A stretch of 58,924 nucleotides of DNA, from contig JAFWQE010000160.1 of assembly GCA_017509155.1 (NCBI GenBank), positions 1 to 58,924 of the forward strand, read 5' to 3'. This document shows positions 18,797 to 27,160 of the stretch, piece after piece. A model generated the notes under the pieces. That model searched no databases. It saw nothing but the letters and a program-made list of their open reading frames with translations, and had not been told where the DNA came from. Position 1 is the stretch's first letter. The number at the start of each line of letters is the position of its first letter. A program made the translations under genes and the position numbers. Source of the stretch: Prevotella sp. (GTDB taxonomy: Bacteria > Bacteroidota > Bacteroidia > Bacteroidales > Bacteroidaceae).

Positions 18797-18884
18797 CGAA
18801 TCCATTGATTTCGTTCAACGATTCCATTGATTTTGTTCAACAAATCCATTGGAATTGTTCAACAAAACCAATGGATTTGTTGTT
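18797..18884. repeat. 22-bp x 4 array, copy A
   Basis: There are four consecutive 22-bp units with core CCATTGATTTCGTTCAA. Two weaker TGGC-starting units precede them at the same 22-bp spacing (18759 and 18781). Sister arrays lie at 33316, 47449 and 56171. The rest of the 18643-19000 gap holds only the foldback above and CGTATCATTCGTC near 18957, which is shared with the inverted repeat at 37131-37229. Confidence 0.92.
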
Positions 18885-19000
18885 TTATAACGGCAGATTA
18901 TCAGAACGAATCTGACGAAATAAGCGAATAAAACTGTAGGTTTTGGACGAAAGACTTCGTATCATTCGTCCTGTTCGTTGTAGAAAAAGTCCGTTGTTCC

Positions 19001-19978
19001 TTAGAATTCGCGCTTGGAAACATAGTCGACGTAGGTGTCGAGGGCGGTGGCGATGGCCTTGTCGGCAACGTTCTTTGCGATGAAATCGTGGCATTTCAAC
19101 GTCAGCTCCTCCATTTTCTTCAGGGCATAGTCAATGCCGCCCTTCTCCTTCGCATAGTCAACGAGCACGGCTATTTCGTCGGTACTGATGTTGCCGTTCT
19201 TCACCTTGCGCGCCAATTTCTGCATTGCATCGTCGGGATGATTGTTCAGCGCATAGATGATGGGCAGCGTCAGCTTTCCTTCGGCCATGTCGTTTCCGGT
19301 GGGCTTGCCAATCTGGGCTTCGTCGAAATAGTCGAAGATGTCGTCGCGGATCTGGAAAATGGTGCCGATGTGTTTGCCAAAACGGCCGATTTCATCGGTC
19401 TGATGCTCGTCAACGCCTACGGAGATGACCCCGAGCGTGCAGCAACACTCAAAGAGCGCCGCTGTCTTCTTGTTGATGACGTCGAAGTAGACCTCCTCAG
19501 ACAGTCCGTTGTCGGCATTGTTGGTGAGCTGCAGGATCTCGCCATTCGACAGCGTACGTCCGAGCTCGGCGATGCGCCTGAAGATGACCTCGTTGTGCGT
19601 CTGACTGACCTGAAGCAGACAGGTGGAGAGCACATAGTCGCCTACGAGCACCGCCACCTTATTATTATAGCTGGCGTTGACCGACTCCTGACCGCGCCGT
19701 TCGTGGGCCTCGTCGACCACATCGTCGTGAACCAGGCTCGCCGTGTGGAGCAGTTCAAGTCCGAGAGCGGTGCGCAGCGTGGCGTCGCACACGTCGCCAT
19801 AGTTCTTCGCCATCAACAGCGTGAGAAGCGGGCGCATGCGCTTGCCACCCCTCGAACGAATGTGGGCAAGAGCCTGTCCCAGCAGTCCGTCGGAGTGAGA
19901 AAGCGAGCCATCGAACAGTTTTACAAACTGCTCCATCTCGCGTGCTATCGGTGCGTTGATGGTATTCAGATATTCCAT
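19001..19978 (-). CDS. Trans-polyprenyl diphosphate synthase (octaprenyl synthase type)
   Basis: The 325-residue protein carries both Asp-rich motifs, LVHDDVVDEAHERRG and FQIRDDIFDYFDEAQIGKPTGND, plus the GGKRMRP substrate loop. It chains isopentenyl diphosphate onto an allylic primer to make a long prenyl diphosphate, probably the menaquinone side chain in this group. A TTG start at 19999 is possible, but ATG 19978 gives the usual MEYLNTINAPI start. It is divergent from polA, with 87 bp between the two starts. Confidence 0.92.
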   Translation of the reverse strand: MEYLNTINAPIAREMEQFVKLFDGSLSHSDGLLGQALAHIRSRGGKRMRPLLTLLMAKNYGDVCDATLRTALGLELLHTASLVHDDVVDEAHERRGQESVNASYNNKVAVLVGDYVLSTCLLQVSQTHNEVIFRRIAELGRTLSNGEILQLTNNADNGLSEEVYFDVINKKTAALFECCCTLGVISVGVDEHQTDEIGRFGKHIGTIFQIRDDIFDYFDEAQIGKPTGNDMAEGKLTLPIIYALNNHPDDAMQKLARKVKNGNISTDEIAVLVDYAKEKGGIDYALKKMEELTLKCHDFIAKNVADKAIATALDTYVDYVSKREF

Positions 19979-20037
19979 GTTGACGGAAATTTCATGCAAA
20001 ATTAGTCATTTTATTCGGATTAATGAAAAAGATTTCG

Positions 20038-20045
20038 TAATTTTG
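20038..20045 (+). promoter_or_regulatory. polA promoter -7 box
   Basis: TAATTTTG matches TAnnTTTG and lies 20 bases before the polA ATG. Confidence 0.6.
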
Positions 20046-20065
20046 ACCGAAAATACAGATTATTT

Positions 20066-22852
20066 ATGGAGAAATTGTTTCTTTTAGACGCATACGCCCT
20101 GATATATCGGTCGTATTATGCCTTTATCAAGAATCCGCGCATCAACTCGAAAGGTCTGAACACATCGGCCATTCTTGGATTTTGCAACACCCTTCACGAG
20201 GTCATGGAGAAAGAGAAGCCCGCCTATCTGGGCGTCGCCTTCGACCCTCACGGTCCCACCTTCCGCAGCGAGGCCTTTGCAGCCTACAAGGCGCAACGCG
20301 AGGCCACACCCGAGGACATCCGACTGTCGGTGCCCATCATCAAGGACATCCTGGCGGCCATGAACATCCCGGTGCTGCAGGCAGATGGCTTCGAGGCCGA
20401 CGACGTGATTGGCACTTTGGCGAGAAAGGCCGATGAAATGGTGAAAAACGGAAGTCAGAGCGGACTCCACACCTACATGCTGACGCCCGACAAAGACTAT
20501 GGGCAGCTGGTCACTGACAACGTTTCCATCTACCGTCCGCGCCACGGTGGCGGCTACGAGGTGATCGATGTGCAGGGCGTGTGCGACAAGTACGGCATCG
20601 ACAAGCCCGAACGCGTCATCGACCTCCTGGCGCTCATGGGCGACTCGGCCGACAACTTCCCCGGCTGTCCTGGCGTAGGCGAGAAGACGGCCGTGAAACT
20701 TATCAGCCAGTTTGGAACGGTTGAGCAGCTGCTCGACAACACCGCCGACATCAAAGGCAAGCTTCGCGAGAAAGTGGAGGCGGCAGTAGACGACATCAGG
20801 CTGTCGAAGTTCCTGGCCACCATCCGCACCGACGTTCCGGTGGAGCTGCAACTCGACGAACTGCGTCTGTCAACCCCCGACGAGGAAAAACTCACCCAGA
20901 TCTTCGCCGAACTGGAGTTTCGCACCCTCGCAGCGAAAATGTTGAACAAAAAAGAAAATGTGCAAAAAAAAGTAAATTTTCAACCCAGTCTCTTTGAAGA
21001 ATTTGCGCCCGAGGGTGAAGCTGGTGAAAAATTTTCGATTCTCAGAGACATGTCTTCGACTAATCATCAGTATCAACTAATTGAAAATGAGGAAGATGCG
21101 CGAAAAATTTGTGCAGAAATCTTGACAAAACCGTTTGTCAGTTTTGACACGGAAACGACTTCAACCTCTGCGATTGACGCCGAACTCGTGGGTTTGAGCT
21201 TTGCTGTGAAGGAAAATGAGGCGTTTTATGTGGCCATTCCCACTGAACGCAAAGAAGCAATAAAGTTTGTTAATATATTTAAACCACTGTACGAAAACCC
21301 AAAGATTGTTAAGATAGGTCAAAATATCAAATATGATTTGGAGGTGCTAAGAAACTATGATGTCAGACTGGCAGGGCCAATGTGGGACACCATGATTGCC
21401 CATTATCTCATCCAACCGGAGCTGCGCCACAACATGGATTACATGGCCGAGACGATGCTCAACTACCAGACCATCCACATCGATCAGCTCATCGGACCGA
21501 AGGGAAAAGGGCAGAAATCGATGCGCGACCTGCCGCCTGCCGACGTCTATGAATACGCCTGCGAGGACGCAGACATCACCCTTCAGCTGAAGAACAAACT
21601 GGAGCCGATGCTGAAGGAAAAGAATGTGGAGGAGCTGTTCTACGACATCGAGATGCCGCTGGTGGAGGTCTTGGCCGAGATGGAAATGAACGGCGTGCGC
21701 ATCGATACGCAGTCGCTGGCCGAGACATCGGGCATCTTCACCGCCAGAATGAAGCAACTGGAGGCCGACATCTACGAGCTGGCAGGCGAGGAATTCAACA
21801 TTGCGTCGCCCCGACAGGTGGGAGAAATACTGTTCGGAAAAATGAAAATCGTGGACAAGCCCAAGAAGACCAAGACCGGACAATACGTCACTTCGGAGGA
21901 GGTGCTGCAGCAACTGCGCGGCAAGAGCGACATCATAGACAAGATACTGGCGCACAGAGGGTTGAAGAAACTCCTCGGAACATACGTCGATGCACTGCCA
22001 AAACTCATCAACCCACGCACCAACCACATTCACACATCCTTCAATCAAACGGTGACGGCGACGGGACGTTTGTCGAGCAGCGACCCCAATCTGCAGAACA
22101 TTCCCGTGCGAGGCGAGGACGGAAAAGAGATACGCAAGGCGTTCATTCCTGAGCCGGGATGCCTGTTTTTCTCGGCAGACTACAGCCAGATAGAGCTGCG
22201 CGTGATGGCCCATCTGAGCGAAGACGAGAACATGATACGCGCCTTCCAGGAGGGCTACGACATACATGCCGCCACAGCTGCCAATATCTATAAGAAAGGT
22301 GTTGACGAGGTGAGTCGCGACGAACGAACGAAAGCCAAGCGCGCCAACTTCGGAATCATCTACGGCATCACCGTGTTTGGCCTGGCCGAGAGGCTCGACA
22401 TCAGTCGCGAGGAAGCACGACAGCTCATCGACGGTTATTTCGAGGCGTTCCCAAAGGTGCACGAATACATGGAGACATCCAAACAGATGGCGCGCAGCAA
22501 AGGCTATGCCGAGACGTTCTTCCACAGGCGCCGCTACCTGCCAGACATCAATTCGCGCAACGCCACAGTGCGCAATTTCGCCGAGCGAAACGCCATCAAC
22601 GCTCCCATACAAGGCTCCGCCGCCGACATCATCAAGGTGGCCATGATACGCATCTTCCGCCGTTTCCGCGAGGAAGGCATCCAGTCGAAGATGATCCTTC
22701 AGGTGCACGACGAACTCAACTTCTCCGTCGTGCCCGAGGAGAAAGAGCGCGTGCAGGCCATCGTCCTTGAAGAAATGCAGCGCGCCTACGCCCTCCGCGT
22801 GCCCCTGGTTGCCGACTGCGGGTGGGGCGAAAACTGGCTGGAAGCGCACTAA
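20066..22852 (+). CDS. polA: DNA polymerase I
   Basis: The 928-residue protein has the N-terminal 5'-3' exonuclease (LLDAYALIYRSYYAF, LQADGFEADDVIGTLA, GDSADNFPGCPGVGEKTA), a 3'-5' exonuclease-like domain with FDTETTS near residue 366, and the polymerase domain with SADYSQIELRVMAHL, RTKAKRANFGIIYG and ILQVHDELNFSV. It acts in Okazaki-fragment processing and repair. The linker and start of the 3'-5' domain (about 20940-21370) are clearly AT-richer than the rest, with runs of A and T-ending codons. A RAYT transposase and its repeats follow 12 bp after the stop. Confidence 0.98.
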   Translation: MEKLFLLDAYALIYRSYYAFIKNPRINSKGLNTSAILGFCNTLHEVMEKEKPAYLGVAFDPHGPTFRSEAFAAYKAQREATPEDIRLSVPIIKDILAAMNIPVLQADGFEADDVIGTLARKADEMVKNGSQSGLHTYMLTPDKDYGQLVTDNVSIYRPRHGGGYEVIDVQGVCDKYGIDKPERVIDLLALMGDSADNFPGCPGVGEKTAVKLISQFGTVEQLLDNTADIKGKLREKVEAAVDDIRLSKFLATIRTDVPVELQLDELRLSTPDEEKLTQIFAELEFRTLAAKMLNKKENVQKKVNFQPSLFEEFAPEGEAGEKFSILRDMSSTNHQYQLIENEEDARKICAEILTKPFVSFDTETTSTSAIDAELVGLSFAVKENEAFYVAIPTERKEAIKFVNIFKPLYENPKIVKIGQNIKYDLEVLRNYDVRLAGPMWDTMIAHYLIQPELRHNMDYMAETMLNYQTIHIDQLIGPKGKGQKSMRDLPPADVYEYACEDADITLQLKNKLEPMLKEKNVEELFYDIEMPLVEVLAEMEMNGVRIDTQSLAETSGIFTARMKQLEADIYELAGEEFNIASPRQVGEILFGKMKIVDKPKKTKTGQYVTSEEVLQQLRGKSDIIDKILAHRGLKKLLGTYVDALPKLINPRTNHIHTSFNQTVTATGRLSSSDPNLQNIPVRGEDGKEIRKAFIPEPGCLFFSADYSQIELRVMAHLSEDENMIRAFQEGYDIHAATAANIYKKGVDEVSRDERTKAKRANFGIIYGITVFGLAERLDISREEARQLIDGYFEAFPKVHEYMETSKQMARSKGYAETFFHRRRYLPDINSRNATVRNFAERNAINAPIQGSAADIIKVAMIRIFRRFREEGIQSKMILQVHDELNFSVVPEEKERVQAIVLEEMQRAYALRVPLVADCGWGENWLEAH

Positions 22853-22864
22853 AGCGTTTAAGAA

Positions 22865-22934
22865 GACTGCGGCAGTGTCCGTTCTGTTGACTGCGGCAGT
22901 GCCTGTTCTGTAGACTGCGGCAGTGCCGCAGTTT
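22865..22934. repeat. Three tandem 24-bp REP-like units before the RAYT gene
   Basis: GACTGCGGCAGTG begins at 22865, 22889 and 22913, an exact 24-bp period. The third copy completes the palindrome CTGCGGCAGTGCCGCAG. The same palindrome or variants occur at 23407 inside the RAYT gene and at 35471 and 36584 inside the beta-helix gene. Confidence 0.9.
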
Positions 22935-22985
22935 ACTCAACGGGGAAAGAAGAAAGCAAAAGGAAAAGAAGAAAAAAGAGGAGAA

Positions 22986-23993
22986 ATGGACAACAACGGC
23001 ACCCATAGCAATCCTACGAAATGGGAAAGATACGCAAAGGAAAAGAAGCCATCGATGAAGCGTCGCTGCGAACAAAATGACTACCACGACAGGCGTATCT
23101 ACATGATAACCATCGCTACAGAAGGCAGGCGCCCCTTGCTCGGCACTATCAGAGGAAAATCTAACGTTTCTGAAGGAGAAGAAGCACCACATGTGGACCT
23201 GTCTCCTTTGGGCGAGAAAGTCAGAGACTGCTGGATGAGCATCCCTCTTTTCCACCCTCAGATAAGGCACATTAAGCTCTGCATCATGCCAGACCACATT
23301 CATGGCATCCTTTTCGTTACGGAAAGGATGGAAACACATTTAGGTCATGTCGTCAATGGATTCAAAACAGGCACAAGAAAAGCTGCCAAAGAACTTGGGG
23401 TCATTACTGCGACAGTGCCGCAGTCTACAGCGCACGGCCAGCTCTGGGAACCGGGCTACAACGACCGAATCCTCAGCCACGAGGGACAACTGCAGCGCAT
23501 GATGGCCTACCTCGACGACAATCCGCGACGGCTGCTCATCAAACGCGAACACCCAGAATACTTCCGCCAGCTGGGCACCATCACCGTGGCCGGCACACCC
23601 ATGCAGGCCATGGGCAACCGTTTCCTGCTGGACAACCCCGTGAAACTACAGGTGCAATGCTCGCGCAGTCTCACGCCCCAGGAGATAGAACAGCGGAAAG
23701 ACTTCTTCCTGAACGAAGGAACCAGCGGCGCCATCCTCGTCTCACCCTGCATCAGTCCTGGCGAACAGCAGATTGCCACCGCCGCCCTGCAGGCCCATAT
23801 CCCGCTCATCGTGCTCCTGCTAAAGGGCCTCCCACCCTACTTCAAGCCTCAGCCCCGCTACCTCGAAGCCTGTTCCGACGGCCGCCTGCTCATCCTCTCC
23901 CCCTACCCTATCCAGAACCAGCAGCTCACCGACATGCGCCACCGCTGCCTCCATCTCAACGACCTCGCCGACACAATCTGCAATTACTCTTAA
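22986..23993 (+). CDS. REP-associated HUH transposase (RAYT, Y1_Tnp) with C-terminal Rossmann-like domain
   Basis: The product is 335 residues from ATG 22986, preceded by GAGGAG. A GTG start at 22923 would lie in the REP units. The HUH nuclease motif is MPDHIHGILFV. The presumed catalytic tyrosine is in LWEPGYNDRILS, followed by MAYLDDNPRR. After about residue 190 there is an extra domain (NRFLLDNPVKLQVQCSR, GAILVSPCISPGEQQIATAAL, PLIVLLLKGL, GRLLILSPYP) that resembles a DprA/Smf-like Rossmann fold and is not part of the minimal RAYT. Known: RAYTs are domesticated IS200-like nucleases linked to REP palindromes. The neighbouring 24-bp palindromic units, and one copy inside the gene itself (VITATVPQST), fit this. 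Whether it is active is unknown. Confidence 0.87.
   Translation: MDNNGTHSNPTKWERYAKEKKPSMKRRCEQNDYHDRRIYMITIATEGRRPLLGTIRGKSNVSEGEEAPHVDLSPLGEKVRDCWMSIPLFHPQIRHIKLCIMPDHIHGILFVTERMETHLGHVVNGFKTGTRKAAKELGVITATVPQSTAHGQLWEPGYNDRILSHEGQLQRMMAYLDDNPRRLLIKREHPEYFRQLGTITVAGTPMQAMGNRFLLDNPVKLQVQCSRSLTPQEIEQRKDFFLNEGTSGAILVSPCISPGEQQIATAALQAHIPLIVLLLKGLPPYFKPQPRYLEACSDGRLLILSPYPIQNQQLTDMRHRCLHLNDLADTICNYS
23407..23423. repeat. REP-like palindrome inside the RAYT gene
   Basis: CTGCGACAGTGCCGCAG differs from the upstream palindrome by one base and is followed by the same TCTACA-type flank as at 36601. It encodes TATVPQST between the HUH and tyrosine motifs. Confidence 0.75.
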
Positions 23994-24006
23994 ACAATAT
24001 ATAACA

Positions 24007-25260
24007 ATGAATACAGGAAAAAAAGGAGCTCCCGTCAGACAACGCATCGTTTTTCTCGACGCGCTGCGCGGCTTTGCGCTGCTTGGTATCATTCTGGCCA
24101 ACTTCCCGGAGTTCTCTTTATGGACCTTCCAAAGCGAGAAAGTGCTGCTGACAATGGACAGCGCGGCCCCCGACCGCACCGTGCAGTGGCTACTCTATCT
24201 GTTGGTCGACGGCAAGTTCTACACCAATTTCTCGGTGCTTTTCGGCGTCGGTTTCTCCATCATTCTGGAAAATGCAGCGCAGCGCGGCGCCGACGGCATG
24301 CACATTTTCTACCGTCGCATGGCGGTGCTGGCGCTCATCGGCCTCATCCATCTTGTTTTTCTTTGGAGCGGCGACATCCTGTTGCTCTACGCACTGATGG
24401 GCATGTTGCTGCCCCTGTTCCGTCGTTGCACAGACCGTCAGTTGCTCTGCTGGTCGCTGTTCTTCCTGCTTCTGCCCGTGGGAATCGACCTTTTCCGCGA
24501 CCTTTCCGACCGTCCTTTGCCGCAATATCTGTACGATGCGTGGTGGCGATGTGCCAACGAAATGGGCATCAACGAGGAGAACTTCGGCACATGGCTGCGC
24601 GATGCCCACAGCTATCCGGAGATGTTCGCCTTCCTCGTTCAGGGAGCCGTGGAGCGCATGTGGGAGTTTGTCGCAGGCAATCGCTATTTCAAGGTGCTCG
24701 GACTCTTCCTCTTCGGCTATTACATTGGCCGTCGGCGCCTCTACCTTTGGGCATCTAAGGAGGCCACGCCCGATGCCAGAAAGCTGATAACCGTCCTTCT
24801 CATCTCTGCCGCCATAGGCATTCCCAGCTCGTTTCTCCATGCTTACGGCCACACCCCAGGTCACCACTGGGACGGTGTCGTGTATAGTGTGCTCTACGTC
24901 GCCAGCGTCTACCCCACGGGACTGATGTACACCGCCGGCCTCGCCCTACTCTATCGCCGGTTCCCGAAAAACAAACTGTGGCCCGCACTGGCCTATCCCG
25001 GCCGCATGGCGCTGACCAACTACCTGTCGCAGTCCGTCTGCGGTGCCCTGCTGTTCTACGGCATCGGCCTGGGCATGGGAGCCGACATCCCGCTCTATAT
25101 CGCCGAAGTGCTCGCCATCATTGTGTTCCTTTTCCAGATATGCTTCAGCGCCCTGTGGCTCCATCTCTGCCAGTTTGGCCCGCTGGAATGGCTCTGGCGC
25201 ATGCTCACCTACGGCAGGCGCTTCCCGCTGAGACGCAGAAAAAATTCACTAAATTTGTGA
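24007..25260 (+). CDS. DUF418-type (YeiB-like) multi-pass membrane protein
   Basis: The 417-residue protein starts with the family's typical IVFLDALRGFALLGIILANFPEF. It has about 8-10 hydrophobic helices and a C-terminal DUF418 region (YPGRMALTNYLSQSVCGALLFYGIGLGMG, FSALWLHLCQFGPLEWLWRMLTYG). The substrate of this inner-membrane family is not established. It starts 13 bp after the RAYT stop on the same strand. A small inverted repeat (AATTCAC / GTGAATT) spans its stop and may terminate transcription before the toxin gene. Confidence 0.88.
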   Translation: MNTGKKGAPVRQRIVFLDALRGFALLGIILANFPEFSLWTFQSEKVLLTMDSAAPDRTVQWLLYLLVDGKFYTNFSVLFGVGFSIILENAAQRGADGMHIFYRRMAVLALIGLIHLVFLWSGDILLLYALMGMLLPLFRRCTDRQLLCWSLFFLLLPVGIDLFRDLSDRPLPQYLYDAWWRCANEMGINEENFGTWLRDAHSYPEMFAFLVQGAVERMWEFVAGNRYFKVLGLFLFGYYIGRRRLYLWASKEATPDARKLITVLLISAAIGIPSSFLHAYGHTPGHHWDGVVYSVLYVASVYPTGLMYTAGLALLYRRFPKNKLWPALAYPGRMALTNYLSQSVCGALLFYGIGLGMGADIPLYIAEVLAIIVFLFQICFSALWLHLCQFGPLEWLWRMLTYGRRFPLRRRKNSLNL

Positions 25261-25277
25261 ATTCCAGTTTTTTATTG

Positions 25278-25285
25278 TACTTTTG
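25278..25285 (+). promoter_or_regulatory. higBA promoter -7 box
   Basis: TACTTTTG matches TAnnTTTG, with a TTTG about 25 bases upstream. Transcription would begin near 25292, after the only in-frame TTG of the toxin. Confidence 0.6.
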
Positions 25286-25307
25286 CAGCAAAATTAAAGA
25301 AACGGTC

Positions 25308-25610
25308 ATTGAATTTGAACATGAGTTTTTGCAGGAGCTTTATGAGAAAGGCAAATGCAAGAACAAGAAATACAGATTCCAGCCAGCTGTGGTGCAGAAA
25401 TACCAAAAGCGTATAGATACACTGATGGGCGCTACACGTATTGAGGACCTCTTTGCTTTCCATTCGCTGAATTTCGAATCTCTCGAAAACGGATACTACT
25501 CCATTCGCGTGGACTACCACTACCGGCTCATCTTCAGAATCCGACAGGAGAACCAGGAAGCAGTGATGACCATTTGCATGATTTCAGATATAACAAACCA
25601 TTATCAATAG
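25308..25610 (+). CDS. higB: HigB/RelE-family toxin
   Basis: About 100 residues match the HigB/RelE mRNA interferase pattern: IEFEHEFLQELYEKGKCKNKKYRFQP (split here only by reading), then RIEDLFAFHSLNFESL, SIRVDYHYRLIF and a NHYQ end. The frame is open far upstream into the DUF418 gene, but homologues start just before IEFE. In this frame there is no ATG, GTG or TTG between the promoter box and IEFE; only ATT at 25293 and 25308 and ACG at 25302 are present. I put the start at ATT 25308 with low confidence in the exact base. The antitoxin follows after 9 bp, in the toxin-first order usual for higBA. Confidence 0.8.
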   Translation: MEFEHEFLQELYEKGKCKNKKYRFQPAVVQKYQKRIDTLMGATRIEDLFAFHSLNFESLENGYYSIRVDYHYRLIFRIRQENQEAVMTICMISDITNHYQ

Positions 25611-25619
25611 CAGACGATT

Positions 25620-25922
25620 ATGGACAACAGATTACCTACACATCCCGGCGATGTACTGAAAGAAGAACTGGAAAGCCGTGGTATCTCGCAAAAGAAAATG
25701 GCGGAACTGCTGAATGTTCCCTACACTCAGCTGAACGAAATACTGAACGGAAAGCGTCCGGTGTCAACGGACTTTGCCCTAATGATTGAAGCTGCCCTGG
25801 GCATCAACCCCGATATGCTCATCAACATGCAAAACCGCTACAACATGGCCCTCTCACGCCAGAAGCCGTCGTTGGTAAACCGCTTGATGGACATCCGCAG
25901 GGCGTGTGCAGCATTATTATGA
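25620..25922 (+). CDS. higA: HigA-family helix-turn-helix antitoxin
   Basis: The 100-residue protein begins THPGDVLKEELESRGISQKKMAELLNV, the HigA-type XRE helix-turn-helix, followed by LNEILNGKRPVSTDFALMIEAALG. It should neutralise HigB by direct binding and repress the shared promoter at 25278. It lies between higB and ychF. Confidence 0.92.
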   Translation: MDNRLPTHPGDVLKEELESRGISQKKMAELLNVPYTQLNEILNGKRPVSTDFALMIEAALGINPDMLINMQNRYNMALSRQKPSLVNRLMDIRRACAALL

Positions 25923-25945
25923 ATATAAATTAGAAATAAGAAAAT

Positions 25946-27046
25946 ATGGCATTGAAATGTGGTATTGTGGGACTGCCCAATGTGGGCAAGTCTACGCTGT
26001 TTAATTGTCTGTCGAGCGCGAAGGCTCAGGCAGCCAACTTTCCTTTTTGTACGATTGAACCCAACGTGGGCGTCATCACCGTTCCCGACGAGCGACTGAC
26101 GCGGCTGGCCGAACTGGTGCATCCGGGCCGCATTGTGCCCGCCACGTGCGAGATAGTGGACATTGCCGGACTGGTGAAAGGCGCATCGAAGGGCGAGGGA
26201 CTGGGAAACAAGTTCCTGGGAAACATCCGCGAGACCGACGCCATCATACACGTGCTGCGCTGTTTTGAAGACGAGAACATCACGCATGTTGACGGAACCA
26301 TCGACCCCATCCGCGACAAGGAAATCATCGATACGGAACTGCAGCTGAAGGACCTTGAGACCATCGAGAGCCGGTTGGCCAAAACCGAGAAGGCAGCGGC
26401 CGCAGGCAACAAGGAGGCGAAGGTGGAAGCAGGCGTGCTGAAGGCTTACAAAGAGGTGCTGGAACAAGGAAAGAACGCGCGCATTGTGGAGTTCGACACG
26501 AAGGATGAACAGGATGTGGCGCGCAATTTGTTCCTTCTTACGGCCAAGCCCGTGCTATATGTGTGCAACGTAGGTGAGGCCGACGCCAAGAGCGGCAACG
26601 ACTTCACCCGCCGCGTGGAGGCACTGGCCAAGGAGGAAGGCGCCGAGGCCATGGTGATAGCTGCCAAGACCGAGGAGGATATTGCAGAGCTGGAGTCGTA
26701 TGAAGACAAGCAGCTGTTCCTCGAAGAGCTGGGACTGGAAGAGAGCGGTGTGAACCGTCTCATCAAGAAAGCCTACGCCCTGCTCAACCTCGAGACGTTC
26801 ATCACCGCCGGCGAGATGGAGGTGAAGGCCTGGACATACAAGAAAGGCTGGAAGGCACCCCAGTGCGCCGGCGTCATCCACACGGACTTCGAGAAAGGCT
26901 TCATCCGCGCCGAGGTCATCAAGTACGACGACTATATCAAGTATGGCTCAGAGGCTGCTGTCCGCGAGGCTGGCAAGATGGGCGTGGAAGGCAAGGAATA
27001 TGTAGTACAGGACGGCGACATCATGCATTTCCGGTTTAATGTTTGA
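25946..27046 (+). CDS. ychF: Ribosome-associated GTPase/ATPase YchF
   Basis: The 366-residue protein is full length. Walker A is GLPNVGKST near residue 9, followed by FPFCTIEPNVG and DIAGLVKGASKGEGLGNKFL. The N-K-x-E-type specificity loop (YVCNVGEAD) and the C-terminal TGS domain (FITAGEMEVKAWTYKKG, QDGDIMHFRFNV) are present. YchF (Ola1 family) prefers ATP and is linked to the ribosome and stress response. The stop codon overlaps the first unit of the 22-bp array at 27045. Confidence 0.97.
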   Translation: MALKCGIVGLPNVGKSTLFNCLSSAKAQAANFPFCTIEPNVGVITVPDERLTRLAELVHPGRIVPATCEIVDIAGLVKGASKGEGLGNKFLGNIRETDAIIHVLRCFEDENITHVDGTIDPIRDKEIIDTELQLKDLETIESRLAKTEKAAAAGNKEAKVEAGVLKAYKEVLEQGKNARIVEFDTKDEQDVARNLFLLTAKPVLYVCNVGEADAKSGNDFTRRVEALAKEEGAEAMVIAAKTEEDIAELESYEDKQLFLEELGLEESGVNRLIKKAYALLNLETFITAGEMEVKAWTYKKGWKAPQCAGVIHTDFEKGFIRAEVIKYDDYIKYGSEAAVREAGKMGVEGKEYVVQDGDIMHFRFNV

Positions 27047-27132
27047 ATGGATGAAGGATGAAAGATGATGGATGAAGGATTGATAGATGATGGATGAAGG
27101 ATTGATAGATGATGGATGAAGGATTGATAGAT
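27045..27132. repeat. 22-bp x 4 array, GGATGAA family, left of four-helix-bundle gene
   Basis: Four units of 22 bp start at 27045, 27067, 27089 and 27111. The last three are identical and contain GATGGATGAAGGATTGATAG. The units are built from smaller GGATGAA steps. Confidence 0.92.
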
Positions 27133-27160
27133 ATTATGATAAAAACGTAAATGTAAGATT

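Noticed and set aside
22923-22985. GTG start for the RAYT gene
   Set aside because: It would make the last REP-like unit and a Lys/Glu-rich stretch part of the protein; ATG 22986 has GAGGAG upstream and starts nearer to the conserved region.
22865-25260. Complete IS200-type insertion sequence including the DUF418 gene
   Set aside because: No matching right-end palindrome was seen after the RAYT or DUF418 genes, and the RAYT type is normally a single-copy domesticated gene.
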